A stretch of 6,112 nucleotides of DNA from Deltaproteobacteria bacterium (lineage in GTDB: Bacteria > Desulfobacterota > Syntrophia > Syntrophales > Smithellaceae), in the NCBI GenBank assembly GCA_011046295.1, contig DSAV01000265.1, positions 1 through 6,112 on the forward strand. The letters are read 5' to 3'. Under the pieces are notes generated by a model. That model was not told where the DNA came from. It saw only the letters and a list, made by a program, of their open reading frames with translations, and made no database searches. A program made the position numbers and the translations under genes. Positions within the stretch are counted from its first letter, which is position 1. The number at the start of each line of letters is the position of its first letter. Below, piece after piece: positions 1 through 6,082 of this stretch.

Positions 1-328
1 CATCAAAAATAGATCTTCCCTCGGTCTCTGCAGGTGTGACATGGAAAGTTTCATAGAAGTAGCGATTGGCGGAAATGACTTTCAGGCCGGCGGAAAGCAC
101 GATAAGCGGTCCGCGTATTGTTTCCGCGATATCGCTGGTGTATTTTTCGGCTTCTTCAAAGGCTTTTTCTATTTGCTTACGCTCGGCGATTTGAACCTGT
201 GATGCTTCGTTTGATTCTTGTAAATTCCGTTCTGCGGCATCAATTTTTGCCTGAAAATCTTCCACTTCAATGAAAGATTCTTTCTTTTGCTTGGATGCTT
301 GCTTCTGGGTCTTCTCTTTTATTGACAT
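1..328 (-). CDS. PAS-domain sensory protein, N-terminal part (cut by left window edge)
   Basis: I read this frame directly from the minus strand. It starts at ATG 326-328 and stays open for 109 codons to the window edge. Residues about 1-20 are Lys/Gln-rich. Residues about 20-65 are rich in Glu, Gln, Lys and Ala and look like a coiled coil. From about residue 63 the sequence resembles the start of a PAS domain, with the segment GPLIVLSAGLKVISANRYF followed by YETFHVTPAETEGRSIFD, a pattern common in PAS modules of histidine kinases and chemotaxis-type signalling proteins. There is no signal peptide or membrane segment in the visible part, so a cytoplasmic sensor is likely. The output domain (kinase, GGDEF or other) lies outside the window. 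The start is the only ATG after an in-frame TGA upstream. The Shine-Dalgarno match is poor, with a GGGAAG further upstream than ideal. PAS assignment is confident; the rest of the protein is unknown. Confidence 0.8.
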   Translation of the reverse strand, partial: MSIKEKTQKQASKQKKESFIEVEDFQAKIDAAERNLQESNEASQVQIAERKQIEKAFEEAEKYTSDIAETIRGPLIVLSAGLKVISANRYFYETFHVTPAETEGRSIFD

Positions 329-362
329 TCCAGTATTTACTCGCTTCCCGGCATTGCTGAAT

Positions 363-389
363 TTTATAAATGCTTTTAAAAAAAATCAA
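363..389 (-). promoter_or_regulatory. Possible sigma70-type promoter for the PAS gene
   Basis: On the minus strand TTGATT (384-389) and TATAAA (363-368) are separated by 15 bp, about 35 bp upstream of the ATG at 328. The spacer is shorter than the optimum, the region is AT-rich and it overlaps a putative terminator, so this is a weak call based on hexamer resemblance only. Confidence 0.25.
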
Positions 390-404
390 CTGTAAAATGA
401 GTTG
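376..404 (-). terminator. Probable weak intrinsic terminator after the hypF operon
   Basis: On the minus strand CAACT (400-404) can pair with AGTTG (387-391) around an 8-base loop. One A follows, then an uninterrupted run of eight T (378-385). Flanking A and T runs could lengthen the stem beyond one mismatch. The GC content of the stem is low, so the hairpin is weak. It lies downstream of the last gene of the hypF-hypE-FmdE block and before the PAS gene, where a terminator is expected. Confidence 0.4.
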
Positions 405-522
405 CTTTTGTGTTTGATGAATCGGGAATTAGAGAAATTTTGGCGCGCGGAATTTCGGCTTTTTTAGCAAACTTATTCACAAGGAAGAAAAGATAGACAT
501 TAAGTAATTCGACATTTGTCAT
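376..522 (-). CDS. Possible small ORF, 48 residues, or in-frame remnant of the gene upstream
   Basis: This minus-strand frame runs from ATG 520-522 to TAA 376-378. Its start reads MTNVELLNVYLFFLVNKF and it ends in a Thr-Val-Asp-Phe-Phe tail encoded by the T-run of the putative terminator. I see no Shine-Dalgarno sequence before the ATG. It is in the same frame as the ORF ending at 565: after that TAA the frame stays open for 62 codons to this stop. It may therefore be the 3' remnant of a longer gene interrupted by a stop, a short independent peptide, or chance in AT-rich DNA. I recognise no family. Composition resembles the neighbouring ORF. Confidence 0.2.
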   Translation of the reverse strand: MTNVELLNVYLFFLVNKFAKKAEIPRAKISLIPDSSNTKATHFTVDFF

Positions 523-564
523 GAAATGAATGAAGCAAAGCATTTGAAATTCAACGATAATTGG

Positions 565-945
565 TTATTCGACTTTGTTTTCCGCGAATTCGTAAATCTG
601 TCGATGGGTGCAAACTTCGTAATATTTACTGAAAGTGTTTCCGAGTGTTTCGAATTTTTCCGGGTGAATTTCAGTGATAATATCTTCACGGATAACAACA
701 GACTGATAGTTTCCGCTTAGAGTTGGCATTTTGCCGCTGTAGAGTTTTATTTTCTTATTTTTGGCCGATGAAGAAGTAATCGGATGCAAAGTGATTCCCT
801 TTGATAGTTTATTAAAACCGTTGCTGTCCAATTTGATACCATTGACATTGTAGCGCATGTATAAATCAATCATCAGCGTCTTTATCGTTTTCACTTCGGA
901 ATACATTCTTGAAAACAAAAAGATTAAACAGCGGATCATGGTCAC
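565..945 (-). CDS. Hypothetical protein, AT-rich, last gene of the hypF operon
   Basis: I do not recognise this protein of about 126 residues. The frame opens with GTG at 943-945, immediately after the TGA of the FmdE-like gene (946-948). An ATG two codons in (937-939) is an equally good start, with a weak GAG 5 to 7 bases before it, so translation probably depends on coupling to the gene upstream. The N-terminal 15 or so residues are hydrophobic (IRCLIFLFSRM), too short and too charged for a clear membrane anchor. The rest is Lys- and Ile-rich and mixed polar, with no Cys cluster or known catalytic motif that I can see. Base composition is clearly more AT-rich than hypF and hypE, and similar to the left end of the window, which may indicate a different origin. 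The length of the open frame, flush junction and absence of a competing gene support a real or recently degraded gene. Confidence 0.5.
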   Translation of the reverse strand: MTMIRCLIFLFSRMYSEVKTIKTLMIDLYMRYNVNGIKLDSNGFNKLSKGITLHPITSSSAKNKKIKLYSGKMPTLSGNYQSVVIREDIITEIHPEKFETLGNTFSKYYEVCTHRQIYEFAENKVE

Positions 946-1539
946 TCAAAAATATACGCATTCTTTTGTTGCATTCTGAAAGCCGGTCATCGTCATTTCG
1001 CCGCAAAGCGCGCAGGGCTCCGAAGGCTGAAGGGGGGCGAAAAGAGGATCGGTATAATCCATTTCTTTCGTCGTAAAAATATCACTGAAGGGTCTCGACA
1101 GAAGATCATTTATTTTCATTTGCTTGAGGGCCATTTGGTCTTCTTTGCCGGCAATACCTTTGCCGACTGACACGTTGAGCTGATCGTAAATGTGTTTATC
1201 GGTTCCCTGGTATTCGTAGCGTTCGGTCCGGCTGAATCGAAAAGATCGGCGTTTCATCCGGCTGATAATCGTATAGGCGTTTTTCCCGTAATCTTTGATG
1301 ATCAGGTTTCCTTTTCCGGCTGCCGTGCCCAGCAGAACCTGAAGCGCGTCGATGGCGCAGGAATCGTTTTCACAAATCGCAACAATTTCCTCATCGACGG
1401 CCCGGTGCAAATCCATCAAGCCGATAGCCTCAAGAGCCAATCTGTAGCCATAAATCAAACCGGGGCAGATATGCCCGTGAAAATCCACGCATCTTTTTAA
1501 GTCAGCGGGCAGTTTTCTTTGATCATGTATTTTTGTCAT
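946..1539 (-). CDS. FmdE-domain protein (formylmethanofuran dehydrogenase subunit E-like)
   Basis: A 197-residue protein of the FmdE family (Pfam FmdE), whose members bind metal and occur widely in non-methanogens; the biochemical role there is not established. The N-terminal signature HGHICPG is at residues 21-27. The next conserved block has Cys61 followed by IDALQVLLG and AGKGNL (residues 62-79), then a KDYGK segment. In many homologues a Cys lies in the block before GKGNL (Gly-Cys-Thr); here it is Gly-Thr-Ala, so this ligand is missing. The C-terminus begins like the usual zinc-ribbon tail, CALCGE at 176-181, but ends with a single Cys194 in place of the second CxxC pair, three residues before the stop. 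The start is supported by AGGAA at 1547-1551, 7 bases before the ATG. It lies 49 bp after hypE and directly precedes the unknown ORF, so it is probably co-transcribed with hypFE. It is not evidence for a complete formylmethanofuran dehydrogenase. Confidence 0.88.
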   Translation of the reverse strand: MTKIHDQRKLPADLKRCVDFHGHICPGLIYGYRLALEAIGLMDLHRAVDEEIVAICENDSCAIDALQVLLGTAAGKGNLIIKDYGKNAYTIISRMKRRSFRFSRTERYEYQGTDKHIYDQLNVSVGKGIAGKEDQMALKQMKINDLLSRPFSDIFTTKEMDYTDPLFAPLQPSEPCALCGEMTMTGFQNATKECVYF

Positions 1540-1588
1540 GGTTCATTTCCTGAGATATCCTTCTGTCACGGCTTGCGTCTTTTGCCGA

Positions 1589-2599
1589 TCAGCAGATCCT
1601 CGGCACCAGTTCGCCGGTGGGCAGATCGATCAAGCGTTCGCCGCCGATGGTGGTTTTGAGGATAACGCGGCTCGAAGAAGATGCACTGACCCTGCCGATG
1701 ACGGCGGCGTTTTGGCCGTAGCGGTGTTTTTGCATGGCCTGCAAAACGGCAGGGGCGTCGCTTTCGGCGCAGAAGACAACCATTTTGCCTTCGTTGGCCA
1801 GATAAAGCGGATCGAATCCCAGAATTTCGCAGATACCCCGGACGTTATCCTGGACGGGAATACTTTTTTCATCGACATCGATGCGCATCCCTGCGCTTTT
1901 GGCGATTTCCGCCAGAATGGCGCCCAGGCCGCCTCGCGTCGCATCGCGCATGCAGTGGACATGGGGGCCGGCCTGAAGAATATCGGCTATCAAACCGTTG
2001 AGCGGGGCGGTATCGGAGATCAGGTGGGATGAAAGCGAGAGATTCTCTCTTGCGGCGATGACGGCCGCTCCGTGATCGCCCAGCGTACCGTTGACGATGA
2101 CGGCATCGCCGGGCGCAATGCTTTTAACGGACAGCGGGGAAGGGTATTCGATCACACCGATGCCGGAGGTGTTGATGAAAATGCCGTCGGCTGCGCCGCG
2201 TGCGACGACCTTCGTGTCTCCCGTGACGATTTGCACGCCGGCATGGGCGGCTTTTTCGGCCATCGTGTCGAGAATCGTCTCCAGAGAGGACATCGGAAAG
2301 CCTTCTTCCACAATGACGCCGCAGCTCAAAAAAAGAGGTTTGCCGCCGCAGACGGCCAGGTCGTTGACGGTGCCGCAGACAGCGAGCGAGCCGATATTGC
2401 CGCCGGGAAAGAAGGTGGGGCTGACGACATAGGAATCGGTGGTGAAACACATCTTCTGATTGCCGATATTTAAAACGGCGCTGTCTTCGAGACGTTCCAG
2501 ATAGGGATTACGAAAACGGGGCAAAAAAAGCTGCGAGATCAGTTCATGGGATAAAAGCCCGCCTCCGCCGTGTTCCAGAAGTATTTTGTCATGTTTCAT
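1589..2599 (-). CDS. hypE: Hydrogenase maturation protein HypE (carbamoyl dehydratase)
   Basis: HypE receives a carbamoyl group from HypF on its C-terminal Cys and uses ATP to dehydrate it to thiocyanate, the source of the cyanide ligands on the iron of NiFe hydrogenases; the HypC-HypD complex then takes the ligand. At 336 residues it has full family length. Visible family features are the Gly-rich N-terminus HGGGG (10-14), the TDSYVVSPTFFPGGNIGSLA block (54-73), GTVNDLAVCGG (76-86), TGDTKVV (126-132), MRDATRGGLGAI (217-228) of the PurM/AIR-synthase-like fold, LANEGKM (267-273), and the terminal Pro-Arg-Ile-Cys with acceptor Cys336. It is a cytoplasmic protein. The ATG lies one base after the hypF stop with AAAGGA well placed upstream, so the two genes are translationally coupled. 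I see nothing missing, so this copy appears functional. The high-scoring frames on the other strand are shadows of this GC-rich gene. Confidence 0.97.
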   Translation of the reverse strand: MKHDKILLEHGGGGLLSHELISQLFLPRFRNPYLERLEDSAVLNIGNQKMCFTTDSYVVSPTFFPGGNIGSLAVCGTVNDLAVCGGKPLFLSCGVIVEEGFPMSSLETILDTMAEKAAHAGVQIVTGDTKVVARGAADGIFINTSGIGVIEYPSPLSVKSIAPGDAVIVNGTLGDHGAAVIAARENLSLSSHLISDTAPLNGLIADILQAGPHVHCMRDATRGGLGAILAEIAKSAGMRIDVDEKSIPVQDNVRGICEILGFDPLYLANEGKMVVFCAESDAPAVLQAMQKHRYGQNAAVIGRVSASSSSRVILKTTIGGERLIDLPTGELVPRIC

Positions 2600-2600
2600 T

Positions 2601-4430
2601 TCAAAGTCCTTTCTGAATCATCGCCGCCGCGATGACGGCCTGCCCCAGAGAAATGCCGCCGTCGTTTGTAGGGACCAGGCTGTGGCTGTAAACCTCAAAC
2701 CCGTCTTTTGTCAGCCTGTCAATGCCGCCATCCAGCAGAATTCTATTCTGGAAGCAGCCGCCGGAGAGAACCACGCGCGTTAACCCGGATGTTTCACGCA
2801 TTTCACCCGAAATAGCCGCGAAGATTTCAATCAGTGTCGAGTGGAATGACGCGGCGATGCCGGCTTTGTCGCGGCCCGCAGTCAAATCGTCCACAATGGC
2901 CCGGATCGCGAAAGAGGTATCGATTCTATACGGTTCGTTATCTTTTCGCAAGATGTCAAAGGGGTAAGGCGGGGCAGACGTGGGGGTAGCCAGTGCTTCG
3001 AGCTCCATGGCGGCCTGGCCTTCAAAACTGACCGTGCGGCGCAGGCCCAGCAGGGCGGCAACGCCGTCGAAAAGCCGTCCCAATCCTGAAGACAAAGGCG
3101 CAGCAATTTTTCCTTCAAGCATTTTATCGAGAAGATCCGTCTGAACCTGTTCGGGAATCAGATGGAATCTTCCGGCGATTTCGCGCCAGAATGGCCAGTA
3201 TGAGCTTTTGAGTAAACTGACTGCTATCCGCCAGGGCTCCCGCACGGCCTTCTCTCCGCCCGGCAGTAAAATATATTGAAAGTGACCGAATCGCTGATAG
3301 CCGGTATCGGAGGCGATCAGAAATTCTCCGCCCCAGACTGTCCCGTCCGGTCCGTAGCCTGTGCCGTCCATCGCCAGACCGATCACCTCTCCGTCGATTT
3401 GGTTTTCCGCCATGCAGCTCACGACATGGGCATGGTGGTGCTGAACCTGGAGAATTCTTTCCGCGGGAAGCTCGCGCGCCGCCTGAGTGGAGTAGTAAGC
3501 CGGGTGAAGGTCGCAGGCGATAATGGACGAATCGGATTCGGTGATGCGTTTCATCAGCCCGAGGCTCTCCGAGAAAAAGTCACGCGCTTGCGGCGTTTCC
3601 ATATCACCGATATGGGGGCTGATAAAGGCAAATTTGTTTTTGAGAATGCACAGAGTTGCTTTGAGTTCTCCCCCTAAGGCCAGCACCTGCGGATAGCTTT
3701 GTTTCAAAGGCAGTGGCTGAGGGACGAAACCGCGAGAACGGCGCATCAGGCGGAGTTTCCCGGAGGCCCGAAAGGCGATGGAATCGTCGCAGCGCACGAG
3801 AGTGTCGCGGTTGTGCGCCAGAAAAAAATCAGCGATGCCGGAAAGCCGGGAAAGCGCTTCGCGGTTGCCGATACATATCGGTTCATCCACCTGGTTGGCG
3901 CTGGTCATCACCAGCGCACTGAAGTGTCTTTCCAGAAGCAGATGCTGCAGGGGCGTGTAAGGCAGCATGACGCCCAGATTGGGTACGGCGGGGGCCACCC
4001 GTTCGGAGATCAGCGTATTGGGGCTCTTTTGGAGCAAAACGATCGGCCGCCGGGGTGAGACGAGCAATGCTTCTTCGTCCGGGCTGACGCGGGCGATTCG
4101 TCTTACGGCATCCATATCGCGCGCCATGATGGCCAGAGGTTTTTCTTCCCGGTATTTACGCTGCCTGAGATTTCGGACCGCGTCATCATTTCCCGCGTCG
4201 ACACAAAGATGGAAACCTCCCAGGCCTTTGACGGCCAGCACCTGGCCGGATAAAAGAAGTTTGATGGCAGTCTGGACGGGATCATGCGATTCGACGGTAT
4301 TTCCCTCGGCGGAAAGCAGCGTCAGGCGAGGACCGCAAACCGGGCAGGCGTTGGGTTCGGCATGAAAGCGGCGGTCGGCCGGATTTTCATATTCCGCGCG
4401 GCACGAAGCGCATAAAACAAAACAGGACAT
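2601..4430 (-). CDS. hypF: HypF carbamoyltransferase, 5'-truncated (no acylphosphatase domain, no first zinc finger)
   Basis: HypF converts carbamoyl phosphate and ATP into carbamoyl-adenylate and transfers the carbamoyl group to HypE. The family is normally about 750 residues: acylphosphatase, two zinc fingers, YrdC-like domain, Kae1-like domain. This product has 609 residues and begins inside the second zinc finger: C7-x2-C10-x18-C29-x2-C32, with DRRFHAEP between. The YrdC-like domain follows, with KGLGGFHL (68-75), KYREEKPLAIM (92-102) and MTSANQVDEPI (175-185). The Kae1-like domain has the metal site HHHAH (331-335), DGTGYGPDGTVWGGEF (355-370), GGCFQNRIL (557-565) and NDGGISLGQ (589-597). 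The C-terminus is intact. The ATG at 4430 corresponds to the conserved internal Met before the second finger; it has no convincing Shine-Dalgarno, and an in-frame TAG lies 10 codons upstream. Without the acylphosphatase domain, carbamoyl phosphate hydrolysis should fail unless it is supplied in trans, so this may be a pseudogene or a split function. hypE follows after 1 bp. Confidence 0.93.
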   Translation of the reverse strand: MSCFVLCASCRAEYENPADRRFHAEPNACPVCGPRLTLLSAEGNTVESHDPVQTAIKLLLSGQVLAVKGLGGFHLCVDAGNDDAVRNLRQRKYREEKPLAIMARDMDAVRRIARVSPDEEALLVSPRRPIVLLQKSPNTLISERVAPAVPNLGVMLPYTPLQHLLLERHFSALVMTSANQVDEPICIGNREALSRLSGIADFFLAHNRDTLVRCDDSIAFRASGKLRLMRRSRGFVPQPLPLKQSYPQVLALGGELKATLCILKNKFAFISPHIGDMETPQARDFFSESLGLMKRITESDSSIIACDLHPAYYSTQAARELPAERILQVQHHHAHVVSCMAENQIDGEVIGLAMDGTGYGPDGTVWGGEFLIASDTGYQRFGHFQYILLPGGEKAVREPWRIAVSLLKSSYWPFWREIAGRFHLIPEQVQTDLLDKMLEGKIAAPLSSGLGRLFDGVAALLGLRRTVSFEGQAAMELEALATPTSAPPYPFDILRKDNEPYRIDTSFAIRAIVDDLTAGRDKAGIAASFHSTLIEIFAAISGEMRETSGLTRVVLSGGCFQNRILLDGGIDRLTKDGFEVYSHSLVPTNDGGISLGQAVIAAAMIQKGL

Positions 4431-4550
4431 GGACGCGAATCCGGCATGCGCCGCGCGTGTCTACAGGGCTTGCGCTTCAATAGTAAGTTCGCAATGGCCA
4501 CGTGTACCAAATGGAGCACAGGATGCGCCGGTATAACGCAAAAAATAATA
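4431..4550 (-). other. Leader between fdh terminator and truncated hypF, not HypF-like
   Basis: This 120-bp stretch occupies the place where the missing 5' part of hypF should be, but translating all minus-strand frames gives no acylphosphatase motif and no first zinc finger. In the hypF frame a short open stretch reads GTRGHCELTIEAQAL and then stops at TAG; another frame starts at ATG 4519 and reads ANLLLKRKPCRHARRMPDSRP. Both look somewhat protein-like, but I cannot assign either. An 8-base direct repeat ATGCGCCG occurs at 4446-4453 and 4523-4530. No good promoter is visible; the nearest is TTGGTA with TACTAT at a 19-base spacing. It may be an inserted small repeat or rearrangement scar. 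Confidence 0.4.
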
Positions 4551-4585
4551 AAAAAAGGGCGTTCCGGATGGGGACGCCCTTTTTT
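4551..4585 (-). terminator. Strong intrinsic terminator of the formate dehydrogenase operon
   Basis: A near-perfect inverted repeat: AAAAAAGGGCGT (4551-4562) pairs with ACGCCCTTTTTT (4574-4585). The stem extends inward by a G-T wobble and two G-C pairs around the 5-base loop 4566-4570. Read on the minus strand it ends in six T, and it lies just 23 bp after the cytochrome b stop codon. The symmetric A and T runs make it potentially bidirectional. It should isolate the hypF block from fdh transcription. Confidence 0.93.
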
Positions 4586-4608
4586 GTTAATCAGTAATTT
4601 TATTTACG

Positions 4609-5277
4609 CTAAGCGGTTTTTGTCGAATCATCTCCCTGGTAAACATCCAGCGTTCCTTCATGCTCCATTTCCTTGAGCCATTTGGGGTGCTGTTTTTTAA
4701 GCCATGCTCTGGTCACCCAACCGTTAATCATTGCCTGAACCGTGCCGGGATTGCCGATTGTTCCCAAATACAGGTGAACAAAGAAAAACGCGAAGATGAC
4801 CACAAATCCCAAGGCGTGCAGCGGATACATCCAGCGCACAATTACCGCCGGCAGTATTGTGGGAAACCACATAATCAGGCCGGTAAGCGCCATAATCACG
4901 CCGAAAATCGCCACCGCGAGGAAAAACATCTTCTGCCCGGGATTATACTTGCCGGTCTCCGGCACTTTATCCACATGCCACAGGTAACCGCCCGCCGCCT
5001 TGAACCAGTCCAAATCCTCAGGCAAAACAAATACACCCGCTTCCTTCCACCACATCTTGATGGCCAGAACAAGCGAGACGGCGAATACTATCGCGGTATA
5101 ATTATGGACAATTTTCATGCCTTTGAGGCCGCCCATAATCACGCCCAAAAAATTGAGAGATTGAAACATCATGCCCAGCCCCGTGTAGCACAGAAGCAGA
5201 CAGGAGACAGCCAGCATCCAGTGGACAAAGCGCTCATACCCGGTAGTTACTTTAATCATTCCTTTTGTCGGTTTCAT
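4609..5277 (-). CDS. Formate dehydrogenase cytochrome b556 subunit (gamma), FdnI/FdoI-like
   Basis: Membrane di-haem cytochrome b subunit that passes electrons between the Fe-S subunit and the quinone pool. It has 222 residues, the usual length. Four hydrophobic segments lie at about 17-38, 57-75, 117-138 and 153-172. Candidate haem ligands His19 (in ERFVHW), His58 (in IVHNYTA), His154 (in YPLHALGF) and His168 (in FVHLYLG) match closely in position the four ligands of E. coli FdnI as I remember them. KYNPGQKMFF (110-119) and GNPGTVQAMINGWVTRAW (175-192) are also family-typical. The ATG is one base after the stop of the Fe-S subunit gene, with GGAGGGG as ribosome binding site, so they are translationally coupled. 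A strong terminator follows. The charged C-terminal tail (about 190-222) faces the cytoplasm in known members. The direction of electron flow, formate oxidation or CO2 reduction, cannot be told from sequence. Confidence 0.93.
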   Translation of the reverse strand: MKPTKGMIKVTTGYERFVHWMLAVSCLLLCYTGLGMMFQSLNFLGVIMGGLKGMKIVHNYTAIVFAVSLVLAIKMWWKEAGVFVLPEDLDWFKAAGGYLWHVDKVPETGKYNPGQKMFFLAVAIFGVIMALTGLIMWFPTILPAVIVRWMYPLHALGFVVIFAFFFVHLYLGTIGNPGTVQAMINGWVTRAWLKKQHPKWLKEMEHEGTLDVYQGDDSTKTA

Positions 5278-5278
5278 A

Positions 5279-6082
5279 TTATTCCCCTCCTTCCGTTTTT
5301 ACATCAGTGCCCTGTTCCGGATCGGGCCTTTTCGGCCCGTGGAGAATGTAATGAAGTATCGAACCTCCCAGAGCGCCGCCTGCCGCCAGCAAACTCAGGG
5401 GCTTTAACCAGCTCTTCCATAAGACTACGGAAAGCGGGACCCGCGGTTTCTTGTTGATTTCAGCGTAAATTTCGGGTTTTTCCTTGAGCACATACATAAA
5501 GTGAGTGCCGCCGACAAATTCATCGCCGTAAGTGGTGGCGTTTCCGCCCAGTTCCTCGGCGCGCTTATGCGCGATTTCCAGAATCTTATCTTTCTCTCCC
5601 CAAGCCAGAGCGCCGGTGGGACAAGCCTTGACACAAGCCGGTTCCAGATTGTTGACTATTCTGCTTTCGCACATGTCGCATTTGAAAACCTTGGCTGATT
5701 TGGAATCATAGCGCGGTACCAGGAAAGGACAAGCCGTAAGGCATTCTTTGCATCCGATACATTTTTCCCTGTCGAGGCCCACGGTGCCCATTTCTTTGTT
5801 GTAGTAGAGAGCTCCGCTGGGGCAAACCGTAACGCAGGCCGCGTCCGTGCAGTGCATGCACGCTTCCTTACGGAAGAGCCACTTAATATCTCCTTCCGGA
5901 GACACATAATCCTGGAAGTGAATAAGCATATAAGTATTCGTCTGCAAAGAAGGAGGATTCTGGTAGGTTCCCTGCTGCTGTGTCTGCCGGGCTTTAAGCT
6001 CGTTCCATTGCTTGCAGGCAAGCTGGCAGCCGCGGCAGGCAGTACATTTGGAATCATCGTATAATTTGATTTTCTCAGTCAT
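5279..6082 (-). CDS. Formate dehydrogenase iron-sulfur subunit (beta), FdnH/FdoH-like
   Basis: A 267-residue ferredoxin-like electron-transfer subunit with sixteen cluster Cys arranged for four [4Fe-4S] clusters: C13, C16, C19, C23; C75, C78, C83, C87; C108, C111, C114, C118; C135, C138, C150, C154. It carries electrons between the catalytic molybdo- or tungstopterin subunit and the cytochrome b subunit encoded next. The C-terminal hydrophobic stretch at about 226-247 (LKPLSLLAAGGALGGSILHYI) is the single membrane anchor typical of FdnH, which separates it from soluble HycB-like or DmsB-like proteins; a short polar tail follows. No signal peptide is seen, as expected for a subunit exported with its catalytic partner. 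The start has a strong AGGGAGGA ribosome binding site. Related subunits of thiosulfate or polysulfide reductases look similar, but the FdnI-type partner supports formate dehydrogenase. Confidence 0.92.
   Translation of the reverse strand: MTEKIKLYDDSKCTACRGCQLACKQWNELKARQTQQQGTYQNPPSLQTNTYMLIHFQDYVSPEGDIKWLFRKEACMHCTDAACVTVCPSGALYYNKEMGTVGLDREKCIGCKECLTACPFLVPRYDSKSAKVFKCDMCESRIVNNLEPACVKACPTGALAWGEKDKILEIAHKRAEELGGNATTYGDEFVGGTHFMYVLKEKPEIYAEINKKPRVPLSVVLWKSWLKPLSLLAAGGALGGSILHYILHGPKRPDPEQGTDVKTEGGE

Noticed and set aside
434..465. Inverted repeat GAAATT/AATTTC followed by GGC and a T-run on the plus strand
   Set aside because: Only a 6-bp AT-rich stem, and there is no plus-strand gene to its left to terminate.
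526..720. 64-residue plus-strand frame opposite the AT-rich ORF
   Set aside because: No ribosome binding site and no family resemblance; the opposite frame is longer and in line with the operon.
1538..2473. Long plus-strand open frames opposite hypE (1538-2032, 2072-2473)
   Set aside because: They lie antisense to a clear full-length hypE, have no recognisable motifs or ribosome binding sites, and reflect its codon bias.
3276..4365. Several plus-strand open frames opposite hypF
   Set aside because: Antisense shadows of a GC-rich gene whose minus-strand translation matches HypF throughout.
4431..4550. tRNA or riboswitch in the hypF leader
   Set aside because: No cloverleaf, T-loop sequence or known riboswitch core was found when reading both strands.
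4660..5457. 265-codon plus-strand frame opposite the cytochrome b gene
   Set aside because: The minus strand encodes a clear FdnI-type protein with correct haem ligands; the opposite translation is His/Arg-rich low-quality sequence without motifs.
5279..6082. Alternative assignment of the four-cluster protein to a thiosulfate, DMSO or polysulfide reductase
   Set aside because: The C-terminal membrane anchor and the FdnI-type cytochrome b partner fit formate dehydrogenase better.
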